Shown here: positions 42,231 to 52,505 of the stretch, one piece after another | Layout of the letters: each line of letters opens with the position of its first letter | Numbering within the stretch: the first letter of the stretch is position 1 | Origin: Diplolepis rosae | Lineage: Eukaryota; Arthropoda; Insecta; Hymenoptera; Diplolepididae | Direction: 5' to 3' | NCBI GenBank assembly: GCA_030998225.1 | Contig: JAPYXD010000275.1 | Span: 1-64,000, forward strand | DNA length: 64,000 nucleotides | Made by a program: the position numbers and the translations under genes | Notes under the pieces: generated by a model | Told to the model about the DNA's origin: nothing | Seen by the model: the letters and a program-made list of their open reading frames with translations, nothing else | Databases searched by the model: none

Positions 42231-42358
42231 ACACACTTTCGTAAAAACCGTTTTTTTCTGACTCAGGGGGTCTCAAAACGTAAATATTTGATAAAAATTT
42301 CAAAAGTCATTTTTCACATAAAACCAATACCTTCTCATCCATGATGAGAATGTAAAAA
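41560..42358 (+). repeat. Repeat family A, long copy A5
   Basis: Close relative of 27190-27960, with an expanded GACA/CAGA run (42191-42234), the ctcagggggtctcaaaacgt block and the perfect terminal hairpin TTCTCATC-CAT-GATGAGAA followed by tgtaaaaaa. Lies in a presumed intron of copy A. Confidence 0.8.
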
Positions 42359-42869
42359 AAATAACAGGATGTGCAGTACATCACTTTGAAAAGCTTGGGT
42401 GGCTAGTCACATTTTCCGTATGAAATCAATTTTTTATATCGAAAATTTTTTTACTGTATCCTATTGAAAAAACGTCAATTTTTGCGAATTCAAATTTTGA
42501 AGATTCATTTCTCGAAATTTTTAAATATCATATAGAAAAAAAATTACGTGTCGATTATTTTTGAACATAGAACGCAACAAAACATATTTTTCTCGACAAA
42601 AAAATTTTTGTGTAAATTACGCATGGAATCACCCAAATGTTCTCTCTAAATCAAAATTAATGAAAAGTCGGCTACTAATTCAAATAGAATAATTTCTCCT
42701 AATTATTACTCATTTGTTTACTAATCACTTGTCGAAACGCTTAGAATTACGAATTATTGGCCGACTTTTCCATTAATTCATATTACGAAAGTTGAAATAT
42801 AATTTCTGAATAAAAATGAAAATATTGGGAAAACAAACAAAACTTTTATTTCAATTTAATACGCACACA
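42359..42869. other. AT-rich intronic tract with a small hairpin
   Basis: Contains an inverted pair, AATTAATGAAAAGTCGGC at about 42656 and its near-complement at about 42762-42780, giving a stem of about 24 bp with a 100-nt loop. Otherwise unassigned. Confidence 0.5.
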
Positions 42870-43250
42870 CACAGGAAAACATTTAGTTAAGGACACGTAA
42901 TATTTGGAAATTTTATGTTTTTACATGTTTGTGTCCAAAAAATCCATGAAATATTTTTCCAAAATTTGGTAAATGGCAGAGAAGATGAAAACGGACGTAA
43001 ATAGACAACTTTTGATTTGGAAAATAAAAAAAAATTCAATTTTACAAAATTATCGAATTTTTAAAAAATTTTTATTGAAGCCAAAAGTAGTCTATCTACA
43101 TCCGTTTTTATCTTCTCTAACATTTCCTCAATTTCGAGAACGAAATTAAATGTATTTTGGACGATATCATGTAGAAACTAAACAAAGTTTTTTACACAAA
43201 CTTGCTACTTATCTCAAGTATCACATGCCCTTAATCTAAATAAAATTCAA
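42870..43250. repeat. Foldback with about 160-bp imperfect arms
   Basis: The best-conserved stretch pairs gagaagatgaaaacgga (about 42976) with tccgtttttatcttctc (about 43104). Pairing continues outward through tgtccaaaa/ttttggaca to about 42870 and 43250. The loop (about 43020-43080) is A/T homopolymer-rich. No coding capacity. Confidence 0.65.
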
Positions 43251-43652
43251 TTTACTTGACCAAAAAATTTACTCATTATACTCCTAACCACATTATTGGT
43301 TGTTGCAACCATAACATTTGTTTCATGCAACTAAAAATGGCTCGTTTGAATTTAATTTCAATTTTAAAATAAATTTACTTACTGTATATCAAATTATATA
43401 TCCTAAAATTTTACTCTACACTTTTAAAGTTTACCGAGCTGTGATGCATTTCCGTAACATTTAGTACATTACAAATTATGAAAATAATATTAAATAATCT
43501 TCTAGTTGTTCGTATGTCCCAACTTTGCGGAAAATTGAATAAAATTTCTCGAATTATTTATCTCCGAGTATGAAAAATTTTTATATGACTTTCATCATAC
43601 TAAACGTTAGATTTCTTATAAAAAAAGTTTTCGTAAAATTCGGAATACTTAC
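43251..43652. other. Presumed intron 1 of copy A, proximal part
   Basis: AT-rich, downstream of the exon 1 donor on the minus strand. No second exon is recognisable. Confidence 0.5.
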
Positions 43653-43707
43653 TTTCAGCTGCTATAGCATTTACAACAATGAGCAACACAGCACTTTTGA
43701 AATACAT
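43653..43707 (-). CDS. Signal-peptide exon of a secreted serine-protease homologue (copy A)
   Basis: Minus-strand ATG at 43707 opens MYFKSAVLLIVVNAIAAE, followed by a GTAAGT donor (43652-43647), leaving phase 1. It is a paralogue of the exon at 31003-31057: same length (55 nt), same phase, 10 of 18 residues identical, and the leader is alignable. It is in the right position and orientation to be the first exon of the gene that ends at 39426. The signal peptide and TATA promoter argue that this was a real, expressed gene. With middle exons not found, it may be a pseudogene or have exons I cannot recognise. Confidence 0.6.
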
Positions 43708-43760
43708 TTCACTAAATTTGAAAAATCCCGAACTAATTTAATTCATAGATTGACACCTGC

Positions 43761-43770
43761 GGCTTATATA
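43761..43770 (-). promoter_or_regulatory. TATA box of copy A
   Basis: TATATAAGCC on the minus strand, 54 bp upstream of the ATG at 43707, in the same place as the TATA box of copy B. Confidence 0.6.
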
Positions 43771-43962
43771 CGTTGCATTTAAACCTCATTAATTCCATTA
43801 CACGTCAGGTGAATTCCAGTTGTAAGATGCATGTTTCACAGCCAAAAAGCAGTCACGCACGCACCCGGGTATTCGTATAGTTTTGATAAAAATCTCTTAT
43901 CATTCAACGTTGTTCTATTGTAACAGAAGGAAAGAAGAAATATCCAGTCAAGATATACCTCG

Positions 43963-44315
43963 TGTCACGTCCCGCGACTCTAGCACCTAGAGTAACAAAC
44001 AAATTAAGGAACCAATGAAGGGATCAAGGCAACATTACCGCGTGCGTGATTATATTGACTCAAGATACAGTAAGATCTAATAAGAAATAGGGAGATCGTT
44101 AAAATCGAAAGGCAGATTAAAATAGAATTGATATATTTGGCTGTGACATTAATGCCGGGTAATAAATTTCTTCGGCGCGTGAGTCATCGGAGAAGGCAAC
44201 TCATCCGATCTTAAGCTTCAATACCAAATATGGAAAAGGTAGCACACCTGGTGTTTTACCCCCCACCATTATTAACATACTTTGGGCCTATAAAAGGCGA
44301 AGGTTCCAATAGAAG
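43963..44315 (+). mobile_element. LTR-like U3 block
   Basis: Starts TGTCACGTCCCGCGAC, the same 16 bp as the minus-strand LTR ending at 1706. It reaches a TATA box at 44289 with AGTCAGT about 20 bp later. No polyadenylation signal or LTR end is seen before Jockey-like sequence takes over. It could be the 5' part of an LTR cut off by, or captured by, the LINE. Confidence 0.45.
44289..44296 (+). promoter_or_regulatory. TATA box
   Basis: TATAAAAG followed by agtcagtttcagttcattcg, an initiator-like region. It lies at the junction between the LTR-like block and the LINE leader. Confidence 0.5.
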
Positions 44316-44676
44316 TCAGTTTCAGTTCATTCGGACTTGTACTCTCGAGTACAGCACACCGTTAAACTAAGTTTTCTCTCAACCTATTCTCACAACCTAT
44401 TTCCACTCACCCTCATCAGATCATTCACACCACATCATTGATCATCATCATCATCCACTTCCGGCGCTCTGTCCAGAAGTTTACACATAAAAACGTGTTT
44501 CACACCATCTTTACCTTAACTGCACTACGCGGCTACCAACTGCTCCTTCAGCTCGGTCCTCACTCTCCCCTTACTAGCTGTCGGCTCTCGAGCCCTGCTT
44601 TTGGGAGGGGAGGTTTGCAGTGCTGCCCCCTCCCTTCACTGGATTTCCTTGAATCCTATCCCCGAAGCCACGCGCC

Positions 44677-46056
44677 ATGGACACCACAGTTTCCTCTCCT
44701 TCCACTGCGACTACCTAACTCCCCACTCAGCTAACACCTGTCTGCTTTCCGCACCCAGACTCTCTCTCCCTCACTCAGCTTACCGCCTCCATATCCGATA
44801 TTCGCAAAATCCTCAACTCCTACGAAACTGCCCTCCTCTCTCGGACTTCGCCCCCCTCAAAATCCAATGGCACCAGCATGGACACTGAACAAACTGGAAC
44901 CTCTTTTGACTCTCCATCAGAGAATAACATAAACATCGAGGACTTTAAAACCATAAAATCTAGACGGTCCAAACGTAAGCGCTCTTACAGCACCACCAAA
45001 TAATCCATCCCCACACACTCAGAAGATGACGACTCTATCTTCTCCACCTCTTCTGACGAAGATGAACCCGTACCCAAGGAAAGGAGCCCCCCACCAATCC
45101 GAATCCTCCGCAAAGACCTGTGGCCAAAAATACACCAGGCCCTTTTAAAAGCTGATATCCCTGTCGGCTCAGCAAAAAATACTACTGACGACATTCTCGT
45201 CTACCCTAAAACCGTTGATAGCTTCCGTGCCATCACAAAAAAGTTGGAAAAACACGATATTACTTACACCACTAACCAACTTTATCAGGACAAAGACCTC
45301 ATCGTTGTCATTCGAGGTGTCAGCGAATCCCTTCTTGACGAATCTATCCTCAAAGAACTTCAAATAAAAATCCCGTTGGTAAAAAGCATTCACCGCATGA
45401 AAAAAGGCGATAAGATCTGGCCCCTCATTGTCGTCTATCTTGACCCGTCTGCCCCTACTGCAAAATCCATATTCAACGTTAAAACTATAGATGGACTCAG
45501 CGTCAAGGTTGAAGCTAAGCGCAAATCCCACATGATCCCTCAGTGTCTTCGTTGCCTTAAGTTCTTCCACACGGCAAATTACTGTCACGCACCTTGGAAC
45601 TGCGCCTTCTGTGCGCGCAGCCATGCCACCACCGCCTGTTCCCTTAAGGACCAAAAGGATACCACCCCTTCCTGCTTCAACTGCAAAGGCCCACACCGCG
45701 CTACATACCGCGGATGCCCCAAGGTTCCCCAAAAACCAGGCTCCAAGTCTCATTCTAATCACCAACGCTCAAATACCCAATCCACTTCAGGGTCCCACAA
45801 CCCCTCTGCACCATGCAGGCAACTCTCTACATCCTCTCCTACTTTACCTAGTCCACAGAACGTCCCCAACCTTTCCAAACCGCAACGCTCCTACGCCAGC
45901 GCAGTTTCCCCCAACCCTCGACCACAAAATCTTAATCAAAGTCAATTCTCTTCTATCCCTAACCCCTCACATAATCCACAACTTCAGCAGCTTTTTCGCG
46001 AATTCCTCTCCATCTTCACAGCTTCCCTCCAACTCTCAAACGCGAAACACTCATAA
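44677..46056 (+). pseudogene. Jockey LINE ORF1 (gag-like)
   Basis: One plus-strand frame from ATG 44677 to the stop at 46054-46056, interrupted by in-frame TAA near 44716 and at 45001-45003. It has an N-terminal Ser/Lys/Asp-rich region, then an RNA-recognition-like domain (DLIVVIRGVSESLLDESIL, SIHRMKKGDK, WPLIVVYLD). Three Cys/His knuckles follow, around CLRCLKFFHTANYCH, CAFCARSHATTAC and CFNCKGPHRATYRGC. The tail is Ser/Pro/Asn-rich. This order is typical of Jockey/I-clade ORF1, which binds element RNA. The long minus-strand frame over 45169-45765 is its antisense shadow. Confidence 0.82.
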
Positions 46057-46685
46057 AAACAAACTGACCATACTTACCTGGAATGCCAATGGCATTTCTG
46101 CACCCAAACGACTTCTTCTTAACAAGAAAGCTATTGACGTTGCCTGCATAACCAAGACTCACTTAAAACCTAAGGTAAAAAAAACTGTATATCCCTAATT
46201 TCTCGGTATACAGAAATGATCATACTTCGTCAAGAGGTGGCGGAGTGGCACTCCTTATTCGTAACACCCTCTGCCAAAAGGCTATAAACACTGACTTATC
46301 TTCCTGCAATGTAACGGGTGTCGAAATCTCTTTCGATTCTGGCCCGCTCCGCATTTTCTCTCTTTACTCTCCACCACATATCAACGACATCTCGGAAATA
46401 CCGGACTTCTTCGACCCAAACACTCCCACTATAGTTGCTGGTGACCTCAACGCTAAGAATAAATCCTGGGGTTGCCTCAAAAACAACAGCCCTCCTGCGA
46501 ACTATCATCCGGCACAACCTTACCATTGAAGCACCCAGCGAACCAACCCACTTCCCTGGCTCTCCAAAATTTCAACCCGATATTCTTGATGTCTTTATAA
46601 CAAAAAATATTGTTACGGACAAAGATGCATGCTCTCTACCGGAACTTAGTTCCGACCATAACCCAGTACTCCTGGAATTAACAGG
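46050..46685 (+). pseudogene. Jockey LINE ORF2 endonuclease remnant
   Basis: Overlaps the end of ORF1. LTILTWNANGISAPKRLL and TKTHLKP give the N-terminal endonuclease block; a stop follows at about 46196. After a frameshift, IRNTLCQKA, LRIFSLYSPP and VAGDLNAKNKSWG continue. After a second shift near 46480, FQPDILDVFI and SSDHNPVLLEL complete the APE-like endonuclease. The RT is absent because of truncation. Confidence 0.82.
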
Positions 46686-46788
46686 TAGGTAGTCGAGACG
46701 AAGCCGAGACAAAGCCGAGGCGCGATCAGTCCTGCGAGCATTTTAAGCGAGTCTCGTAATTACCCGAATTGTGTGCATTGGCACTTAT
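46686..46788 (-). repeat. Repeat D copy 2, distal part
   Basis: Reverse complement of about 40777-40870 (gtgccaatgcacacaattcg). It ends at the Copia 5' LTR and continues at 51954. The cgagacgaagccgagacaaa stretch at its left edge is a short tandem repeat. Confidence 0.75.
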
Positions 46789-47267
46789 TGTTGATATGTA
46801 ATTATTTTTATCTTTAAGTACAAAAATGTAAATGTAGGTTGCGCCCTCTTGTCTTGTGCGTGCCCATTGCGTCTCACAGTTTTTATGTTTTATGGAGAAC
46901 GGTGGAATGTTCGACCGATAGAAAGAAAGCCTAATGTTCAATAATAGAAAAATAGTTTCCTTAAAGAAAAGGTGAAATGTAGGTAGCGAGTTGTGTGAGC
47001 AAATCACAAGAAAAAAGGTATATATGATTTATCTTCCTTTAATGTAAAGCCTGGAAAAATAACAGGCTAAATGAATAATTTCTCTCTCCACGTGGCTCTG
47101 CAACATAAGTTCTAATTTCTTTTTTTGTGTTGCAGGCGCCTTTAGAATTACTTTTCTTTTCTTTAAAGATTGTGCAAAATAAAATGAAGTACAATAGTCA
47201 GACCCTTTTTTTAATTATAAAATCTCCTACATATGCAAAAGTCTGAATTGATAGAGAGTTTTTGTCA
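46789..47267 (+). repeat. Copia 5' LTR
   Basis: 479 bp, TGTTGATATG...TTTTTGTCA. It includes a CT-rich stretch (cttttcttttcttt), one unit shorter than in the 3' LTR. Confidence 0.95.
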
Positions 47268-47286
47268 GGTTATGGGCCCAGGCACG
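47268..47286 (+). promoter_or_regulatory. Primer-binding site (internal part of initiator tRNA-Met)
   Basis: GGTTATGGGCCCAGGCACG follows the LTR with no spacer. It is complementary to the anticodon arm of initiator tRNA-Met (sense CGTGCTGGGCCCATAACC), apart from one extra G. Priming by a half-molecule of this tRNA is an established Copia trait. Confidence 0.88.
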
Positions 47287-47384
47287 TGCCCTTGCATATT
47301 TGAGGTTAAGCCTGAGAAAGTCTGTGAAGAAATTTTTTTTTGCACAAGTCTGATTATATTGAAAGGATAAATAAATAAGTCAAA

Positions 47385-50300
47385 ATGGAAACTATAAGGT
47401 CGCAATTGGAGAGTTTAACGGAAGATGCTCAAGGAAATATAAATTACGAGTCTTGGAGATTTAAACTAGATCTCACACTAAAGTCAAAGAAACTTTTCAA
47501 TGTTGCTACTGGAGTAGAACTGAAGCCAGATGGAAGTGATGATAGTGCGGCTGTAGCTCCATGGTTAGCGAAAGATCTTGAAGCACAAACCCTCATTGGT
47601 TTAAATTGCAGCGGCCAAATTGTGAAGAAAATATGTAAGTGTACGTCTGCAAATGCTATGCTCTGTAAACTCGACACTTTGTATGGAAAAAAGTCTGATG
47701 TTTCCGTCGAAGGTTTACAAAGACTTTTTTGGATACAAATACAACGTCAGCAAGTCTGTCATTGAAAATTGCCTGCAAATTCAACAGAATGCTGATAGTC
47801 TGTCTGCTGAGGGTGAAGAAATTAAAGAGTCTTGGATCATGCAGAGAATTTTAGGAATCCTTCCGCCAAAACTTCACCATTTCAGAACTGCCTGGGATAA
47901 CGTAAGTGCAATAGACAAATCTCTCAGCAATCTGTTTGATCGCTTAAGACTAGAAGAAGATAGAATAAACGAAAGTGAGTCATTAAATAAGCTTACGTGT
48001 CAAAATGCTGTTATATCGAAACATGGTAACAGGTCAGAGAAGCCAATGTCTAGTCAGAAAGGGTCTATAGAATGTTTTAAATGTGGAAAAAAGGGACACA
48101 TGAAGTCTAAGTGTCATGGTAAGCCTTGTGCAAAATATCTAGAGTATTGTAAAAATACATATGGCTGTAATAAGTGCAAATGTAAAGGACATTTTGCCAA
48201 AGATTGTCCGAACACGGACTCAAATCTGCGAAGTGACAAGTCAGATAGAAATGGACAAAATTCAAGCAACCGACGTGCTCTTGTGACAGTAAGTTTATCG
48301 GCTGCAAGTTTTCTTCAAGGAGACTTTGATGATTGTTGGTATCAAGATTGTGGAGCGACTCAACATATGAGTTCACGTAAAGAATGGTTCAAAAATTATG
48401 TCGCTCTCGACTGTCCGTCCAAAGTTATTATTGGCAATGCTACAGAATTGAAAGGTATTGGAGTAGGCGATGTCGAGCTTGAAGCTTTTAATGGTAAGAC
48501 TTGGGGAAAAATAGTTTTGAAGGACGTTCTATACACTCCAAAAATGCCATTCAATCTTTTCTCTGTAAGTTCTGTATTGGACAAAGGTTATAAGCAGTCA
48601 GCTGATGCAGATAAGTCCATTTTTAAAGATTCTAATGGAATTATTGGTGCGATAGCACTGAGGGAAGGAAAATTATTTAAAATGAAATTTCGTCAAGAGC
48701 CTGAAAAGTGTCTAGTGAATATCTCTGTAAGAAAGTGTCATGAAAAGCTTGCACATCAGAATGTTGCACAAGTAAGAGAAGTATTAAATAGAAGTGGAAT
48801 CAAATTTCTAGATGACTGGGATGATTATGTGTGTCCAGGCTGTACGTATGGAAAACAACACAGAGTGTCGCATCCTCTCAACCCAAAGATATCTGTCGAG
48901 CCACTGGATCTGGTACACGTAGACTTATGTGAGATGAATGTTTACTCTTTAGGAGGAGCAAAGTATTTTTTGCTTTTCAAGGATGATTATACGCATTTTA
49001 AGACTGTGTATTTTCTGAAAAATAAAAGTGAGGCTGCTGCCAAATTGGAAGTTTTTATGAAGCTAGTCGAAAATCAATTTGGCAGAAAAGTAAAAGTTTT
49101 ACGGTCAGACAACGGCACTGAAATAAAGAATCGTGACACACAGCGAATTTTGGAAAATCTTGGAATTTTTCACAGCAAATCCAGTGCTTATACACCACAA
49201 CAGAACGGTCGCATAGAGAGGGAAATAAGGACCGTAGTTGAAGCAGCGAGGTCTGTTATACACGCTCGAAGTTTAGATGAAAATCTGTGGGGAGAAGCTG
49301 TCAACTACGTAGTATTTACAATAAATCAAACTGGTACAAGTACGGTAAAAGGAAAAAGCCCAGCTGACTTGTGGTTCGGTCGGAAAATGGATGTCAGTAA
49401 ACTTAAAACCTTCGGATGCAACTGTTATGTATTGATCGAGGATCAACGAAGAGGTAAGACTAAAAAAAAGTCGATAAAAGGAATATTCGTTCGCTCCGAT
49501 ATAGATTCTCCAGGTTTCAGAGTTTATGCTGGAAACTTGAGAGACATCTAAAGCTCAAGCAATGTGATATTTGATGACAAGACTGGTATTGGAAGTTTCA
49601 CTGAATTAGAAATGCCGACGACTGATAATAGTGTTCAAACCGTTGAAGTGCAAGAAATTTCAGATGAAGGTTCTGAATATGATAGTTTTGAAACTGGCGA
49701 GTCTGAAAATGCAAGCTCATCAGAAAATGTTGAAAGAGATGAAGAATCTTAAGAGGAAAATTCATCCGAGCATTCTGAAAATGAAAATCAGTTTGATAGC
49801 TCTGATAGTCAAATCGAAAATTGTCAAGTTCCAGTAAGAAGAAAATTGAGATATCGTCGTACGCTAAAAGCTCCAGAAAAATACAATGATTATGTTATGG
49901 ACTCGGCGTTGATAATTAAAGAAATAGAATCTGCTATGATCGTTGAAGTAAGTGATATTTCTGTCGCGGAGGCTCTCAAGGATGAAAACTGGAAAAATGC
50001 TATGAAGGATGAATATAAGTCGCTGATTGAAATGAAAACCTGGATTTTAACTGAAAGACCCAAAGATGTTAAACCCTTGACCTGCCGTTGGGTCTTATGC
50101 GAAAAGGAAAAAGGAAAATACAAGGCAAGACTTGTCGTCAGAGGATTCGAGCAGAAGGAAGGAAGGGACTACTTTGAAGTCTTTAGTCCTGTTGCTCGAC
50201 ACATGTCCATTCGCTTAATCCTAAGTATAGCTGCGTCTGAAGGTATGGAAATAATGACGTTTGATGTAAAAACCGCCTTCTTACACGGTGATTTGGATGA

Positions 50301-51471
50301 GAAGATTTTTATGTATCAACCAGAGGGATTTAATGATAAATCTGGACGCATATGCGAACTGAAGAAAAGTCTCTATGGTCTAAAACAATCACCTAAAAAT
50401 TGGAATAAGAAATTCACGGATTTTTTGAACTCCCTACACTTTGAGTCTACGGATGATGATCCATGTGTATATTACAACAAGGACAGAAGTATTATAATAG
50501 TCTTGCACGTGGACGATGGACTCATGGTGGGAAAAAGCAAGAAGAGAATGGTCGAAGTTTTGAGAATACTTGATGAGAAATTCAAGATCACTTGGAACAC
50601 TGGAAAAGAAAATATTCTCTCGTTCCTTGGAATGCAAATTGAAGTTTGTCTGAATGGAATTTTTATAAATCAGTCAAGATATGCAAGAAGAATTTTGGAA
50701 CGTTTTCATTTTGGAGACATGAATCCAGTCTACACACCTATAGAAAGAGGAATGGTTACTGACCCTGGAAATTTTGTAAACGATAAACCTTTGGAAACGT
50801 CAGAACCATACCGAGAAGCTGTTGGAAGTTTACTTTACTTGGCCACAATATCTCGGCCAGACATCAGTTTTTCCATAAACTACTTAAGTAGATACAACAA
50901 AAATCCTATGACTAGTCACTGGAAAATGATCAAGCGTGTTGTCCAGTATGTAAAAGGTATTATTAAATTCGGTATATTTTTTAATGGTGAAAACAACGTG
51001 ACTGTGTACAGTGACTCTGATTACGGTGATGACACAGTCTCAGGACATTTTACGAGTGGAATATTGCTTATGCGTGGAGGTCCTGTTGTCTGGCACACTC
51101 AAAAGCAAAACACCGTTTCAAACTCGACTGCAGAGGCTGAGTATCGAGCAGCTGTATCAGCTATCGATGACACTTGTTGGATCCGAAGACTTGCTGGTGA
51201 ATTAAATCAATTGGACACGAACAAGCCTACGATACACTACATTGATAATCAGTCTGCTATTCATATGCTGAAAAATACTCATGAAGGGAAAATCTCAAAA
51301 GGAAAAAAACATATTGAAATATCAAGAAAATTTATCCAGCAACACATTGGATCTACTATAAAGCCAACACACGTCAGGAGCGAGGAGCAACTTGCAGACA
51401 TCCTAACAAAATCCTTGTTGCGTAAAAATTTTGAAAAACTAAGATGTAAAATAATTAAGGAGGAGTGTTGA
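47385..51471 (+). pseudogene. Copia Gag-Pol polyprotein (one frameshift, two stops)
   Basis: ATG at 47385. Gag runs to about 47720, where a frameshift (between SVEGLQR and DFFGYKYN) moves reading to the frame that continues to 51471. It has two CCHC knuckles (CFKCGKKGHMKSKC about 48072-48113; CNKCKCKGHFAKDC about 48168-48209). Protease has WYQDCGATQHM, DCGA where DSGA is usual. Integrase has an HHCC zinc domain (about 48737-48845) and the D,D,E residues in HVDLCEMN, LRSDNGTE and NGRIERE. A TAA at 49549-49551 and another at 49750-49752 break the acidic linker. RT has LHVDDGLMVG (about 50506). RNase H has VYSDSDYG, TAEAEYRAA and HYIDNQSA. The stop TGA overlaps the first bases of the 3' LTR. Domain order PR-IN-RT-RH is diagnostic of Copia. 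Without the three lesions it would be full length. Confidence 0.95.
51457..51465 (+). promoter_or_regulatory. Polypurine tract
   Basis: aaggaggag immediately before the 3' LTR, the expected plus-strand primer site. Confidence 0.85.
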
Positions 51472-51953
51472 TATGTAATTATTTTTATCTTTAAGTACAA
51501 AAATGTGAATGTAGGTTGCGCCCTCTTGTCTTGTGCGTGCCCATTGCGTCTCCCAGTTTTTATGTTTTATGGAGAGCGGTGGAATGTTCGACCGATAGAA
51601 AGAAAGCCTAATGTTCAATAATAGAAAAATAGTTTCCTTAAAGAAAAGGTAAAATATAGGTAGCGAGTCGTGTCAGCAAATCACAAGAAAAAAAAGGTAT
51701 ATATGATTTATCTTCCTTTAATGTAAAGTCTGGATAAATAACAGGCTAAATGAATAATTTCTCTCTCCACGTGACTCTGCAATATAAGTTCTAATTTCTT
51801 TTTTTTGTGTTGCAGGCGCCTTTAGAATTACTTTTCTTTTCTTTTCTTTAAAGATTGTGCAAAATAAAATGAAGTACAATAGTCAGACCCTTTTTTTTAA
51901 TTATAAAATCTCCTACATATGCAAAAGTCTGAATTGATAGAGAGTTTTTGTCA
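51466..51953 (+). repeat. Copia 3' LTR
   Basis: 488 bp, TGTTGATATG...TTTTTGTCA. Nearly identical to 46789-47267. Confidence 0.95.
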
Positions 51954-52280
51954 ATTATTCTATTTTATGTGACTTCGATGCGTATACGAGTTTCTATGCG
52001 TACACTCGAATCTAATCTAGTATTGTAGTTGTTTACGGCGCTAGTCATTACACTTGATATTTCGCGACTGGTTCCGGCCATTTTGATTTTCTCGATCTTG
52101 TGTAGTAGTAGCGTATGGTAATAGACGCATGCGTAGTTCAAATGTACAAGGCTTTGTCAGTACGGTGCCAACGCTGTACCAAAAAGAAGAATAATAAGAA
52201 GATTGCGCTCCACTGTATCGTAATAGGCGCATGCGCAGTTCAATTTTTACATTACATTCCTCTGTAAAATATGACATGGA
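51954..52280 (-). repeat. Repeat D copy 2, proximal part
   Basis: Reverse complement of about 40480-40776 with roughly 85 percent identity by eye. It was the neighbour of 46686-46788 before Copia inserted. A 78-codon minus frame (52041-52277) is within the repeat and not supported. Confidence 0.8.
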
Positions 52281-52505
52281 ATGAGATATATCGTTTTCAG
52301 AGTAGTTTTCTGTGCTGAATCCAAATCTGGCCCCTGTTTTCTCCCAGCACGTTATGTTTTTGAGATTCTTTTAATTCAAATTTTTTTTTTTAAATCACAA
52401 ATCGTATGATAAAAGGATGAACAAAATTTTTTGAACGGAAAGCAATACATGATTTCGATGCATTTTTAACGCAGAATTTATTGATGGTTTTGTTTTATCT
52501 ATATC
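52281..52505. other. AT-rich spacer
   Basis: No gene recognised between repeat D and repeat E. Confidence 0.5.

Larger units (their letters stand above)
44316..46685 (+). mobile_element. Jockey-type LINE, 3'-truncated
   Basis: C-rich leader, ORF1 with three CCHC-type knuckles, then the endonuclease part of ORF2. Similarity stops at about 46685 in ctggaattaacagg, where repeat D begins. The whole RT domain and 3' end are missing. The 5' end near 44316 is uncertain. Confidence 0.8.
46789..51953 (+). mobile_element. Copia-type LTR retrotransposon, nearly intact
   Basis: 5165 bp with two LTRs, an internal-tRNA primer site, a single gag-pol region and a polypurine tract. I count about 11 substitutions and four small indels between the LTRs, so the insertion is relatively young. 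The coding frame has one frameshift and two stops. It lies inside repeat D. The flanking bases are cttat and attat, a nearly perfect 5-bp target duplication. Confidence 0.95.

Noticed and set aside
42191..42234. Telomeric or satellite array
   Set aside because: It is a short GACA/CAGA microsatellite, not TTAGG or a higher-order satellite.
45169..45765. 198-codon minus-strand frame
   Set aside because: It is the antisense of Jockey ORF1, whose plus-strand frame has three Cys/His knuckles.
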